From Thiotrichales bacterium (GTDB taxonomy: Bacteria > Pseudomonadota > Gammaproteobacteria > Francisellales > CACEW01), in the NCBI GenBank assembly GCA_947476405.1, contig CANJQG010000003.1, positions 1 through 64,000 on the forward strand: 64,000 nucleotides of DNA, in the 5' to 3' direction. The notes under the pieces were generated by a model. That model searched no databases. It was not told the DNA's origin and saw only the letters and a program-made list of their open reading frames with translations. Below are positions 62,798-64,000 of this stretch, piece by piece (positions within the stretch are counted from its first letter, which is position 1; every line of letters begins with the position of its first letter). A program made the translations under genes and the position numbers.

Positions 62798-63504
62798 TAT
62801 TGTTGCACCACACTGACTTGAACTTGATGAGCCGCAAGCTGTTGCTTGACGGGACTATAGGCCGCAACACTGGAGAACGGCCCCACTAAGACTTGATAAG
62901 CGGGCTCTCCATTATCCTGAGTCGTCACCACCGTCGCATCCACACCAACCAATAAAAGTTGTGACAGCATTTGATTTGCATCATCAGAATTGGCATAACT
63001 TCCCGCACTTAAATAATATTTAACAGCCCCAGTCGTCTTGGGCGTAGGAACAGGCGTAGCAGGCGGTGCCTGTGTGACGGCTGGCGTTGCAGCGGGTGTT
63101 GCTGCTGCAACACTCGAAGTGGCGCTTGCACCTGTGCTCGCTGTAACCGCTGACGAAGCCGAGACGGATGCAGCGGGAGGGGGTGAGGCTGTTGAAGTTG
63201 AAGCAGAACTTGGATTATTGCCACTCGGCAAAACAGAATAAAAATCATATTGCGGAGCTGCAACCTGATTGGTTTGCGTTGGTTTTTCGTCATGATCTTG
63301 AGTCAAAAAAGCCAGGCGGTGGGCATGTTGGCGGTAAGCAGAAAATAAAACAACCAAGATAATCAAGGCCACAAAAACCCATAACCCCGTTTTAGAACTC
63401 GATTGCTTTTTGGGGGCAACGGCCTGAGGTCGCCGATATGATGACCTAACTTCAGGACGACTCGACATAGGTGACTGGCCGACAATCTTGGCATAATCTT
63501 TCAT
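62797..63504 (-). CDS. SPOR-domain membrane protein (FtsN-like)
   Basis: A 235-residue bitopic protein: a cytoplasmic N-terminus, one membrane segment (GLWVFVALIILVVLFSAY) near residue 45, a long Ala/Pro/Ser/Thr-rich linker and a C-terminal SPOR domain (KYYLSAGSYANSDDANQMLSQLLLVGV, then YQVLVGPFSSVAAYSPVKQQL). SPOR domains bind denuded glycan at the division septum, so a role in cell division like FtsN or DamX is expected. It precedes asnS in a minus-strand operon. Confidence 0.88.
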   Translation of the reverse strand: MKDYAKIVGQSPMSSRPEVRSSYRRPQAVAPKKQSSSKTGLWVFVALIILVVLFSAYRQHAHRLAFLTQDHDEKPTQTNQVAAPQYDFYSVLPSGNNPSSASTSTASPPPAASVSASSAVTASTGASATSSVAAATPAATPAVTQAPPATPVPTPKTTGAVKYYLSAGSYANSDDANQMLSQLLLVGVDATVVTTQDNGEPAYQVLVGPFSSVAAYSPVKQQLAAHQVQVSVVQQ

Positions 63505-63514
63505 TTCATATCCT

Positions 63515-64000
63515 CTAACGCGCCATAATTTCTTTCAAAACAGTTTGCAGAATTCCACCGTTTTTAAAGTAATCCAGCTCAATTTCATTATCCAGACGCG
63601 CCAAGGCTTTAAAAGTCTTAACGGGTCCATTTTGTGACGTAGCCTCAATTAGCAATTCCTGACGTGGCTGAATCGTATTTAAACCTTTAATCGTCAATGT
63701 TTCAGAACCTGTCAGGCCTAAACTTTCACGATTTTCATCGTTGATAAACTGCAAAGGCAATACCCCCATCCCGACTAAATTACTGCGATGAATTCTCTCA
63801 TAGCTCTCTGCGATGACAAATTTAACACCTAATAAATAAGTGCCTTTTGCAGCCCAATCGCGTGATGATCCAGTACCATATTCTTTTCCAGCCAGCACAT
63901 ACAATGGGACGCCAGCCTCTTTATATTTCATTGCAGCATCATAGATATACATGATTTCATCACTGGGAAAATAGCGAGTAAAGCTACCCTCTTTTCCATC
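63515..64000 (-). CDS. acnA: aconitate hydratase, C-terminal part (cut by window edge)
   Basis: The last 161 residues of the tricarboxylic-acid-cycle enzyme that isomerises citrate to isocitrate. The reading frame continues through the window edge (SFTRYFPSDEIMYIYDAAMKY). The domain-4 motif GKEYGTGSSRDWAAKGTYLLGVKFVIAESYERIHRSNLVGMGVLPLQF is typical of AcnA. The Fe-S cysteines lie in the part outside the window. It stops 11 bases before the SPOR gene. Confidence 0.93.
   Translation of the reverse strand, partial: DGKEGSFTRYFPSDEIMYIYDAAMKYKEAGVPLYVLAGKEYGTGSSRDWAAKGTYLLGVKFVIAESYERIHRSNLVGMGVLPLQFINDENRESLGLTGSETLTIKGLNTIQPRQELLIEATSQNGPVKTFKALARLDNEIELDYFKNGGILQTVLKEIMAR

Noticed and set aside
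63009..63293. Proline/leucine/arginine-rich frame on the minus strand over the SPOR gene linker
   Set aside because: It is a frame shadow of the low-complexity linker in the real gene.

Overview
This window reads as a chromosomal segment of a gammaproteobacterium with a moderately AT-rich genome. The gene set (cydDC, rsmJ, a gcvR-like gene, prlC, rpsF-rpsR-rplI, hflK-hflC-purA, apbC-dcd, an FadL-type porin, an LpxL-type acyltransferase) is typical of that class. The short intergenic gaps, compact genes and mixture of decaying genes suggest a Legionella/Coxiella-like lineage, but this is inference; there is no rRNA to place it.

The left third (1-20400) is accessory and in flux. It opens with an IS21-type element (istA-istB), then a three-gene set (carboxymuconolactone decarboxylase-like, SDR, alanine dehydrogenase-like) diverging from a LuxR-type regulator, an aldo/keto reductase, a 12-bp tandem repeat tract, yjdM and a Bro-N gene. 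Next come a wrecked YhcG-type nuclease fragment, a RelE/XRE toxin-antitoxin pair and a second insertion sequence (ISNCY/IS1202-like, flanked by a 16-bp direct repeat). A tRNA-Leu 3' fragment next to a P4-type integrase and an AlpA regulator marks a genomic-island junction. After it lies a DNA-alkylation-repair locus: tag divergent from ada, where ada is frameshifted and translationally coupled to an alanyl-tRNA-editing gene, a cupin and a Qnr-like pentapeptide gene that carries an in-frame amber codon. An ABC exporter with a foreign C-terminus and the tRNA-Glu/tRNA-Ala pair close this part. The DNA just downstream of tRNA-Glu resembles the DNA between the tRNA-Leu fragment and the integrase, suggesting a second, now deleted, island.

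From about 20500 to 64000 the window is mostly housekeeping: terC and ribD; a TSUP permease and dsbB; polA; cydDC; a PIN/RHH toxin-antitoxin pair; yggS and a GNAT gene; metG; an FadL porin; ung; a PAP2-trmJ-uvrB overlapping run; rlmB; rsmJ; a minus-strand run prlC-dut-algC-gcvR-like; trmB; rpsF-rpsR-rplI with a strong terminator; rluC and an MFS transporter; plsY; a minus-strand run hflK-hflC-purA-apbC-dcd-lpxL; kdpA-kdpB; asnS; a SPOR protein; and the 3' part of aconitase at the right edge.

The most unusual points are: a Kdp potassium pump operon with kdpA and kdpB but no kdpC, whose place is taken by a small tautomerase-family gene; a Qnr-like gene interrupted by one stop codon inside an ada operon; a 25-bp module conserved at the same distance from two tRNA 3' ends; an unusually short HflC; and two genes whose TATAAT box sits exactly where a leaderless mRNA would be made. 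No CRISPR array was seen.
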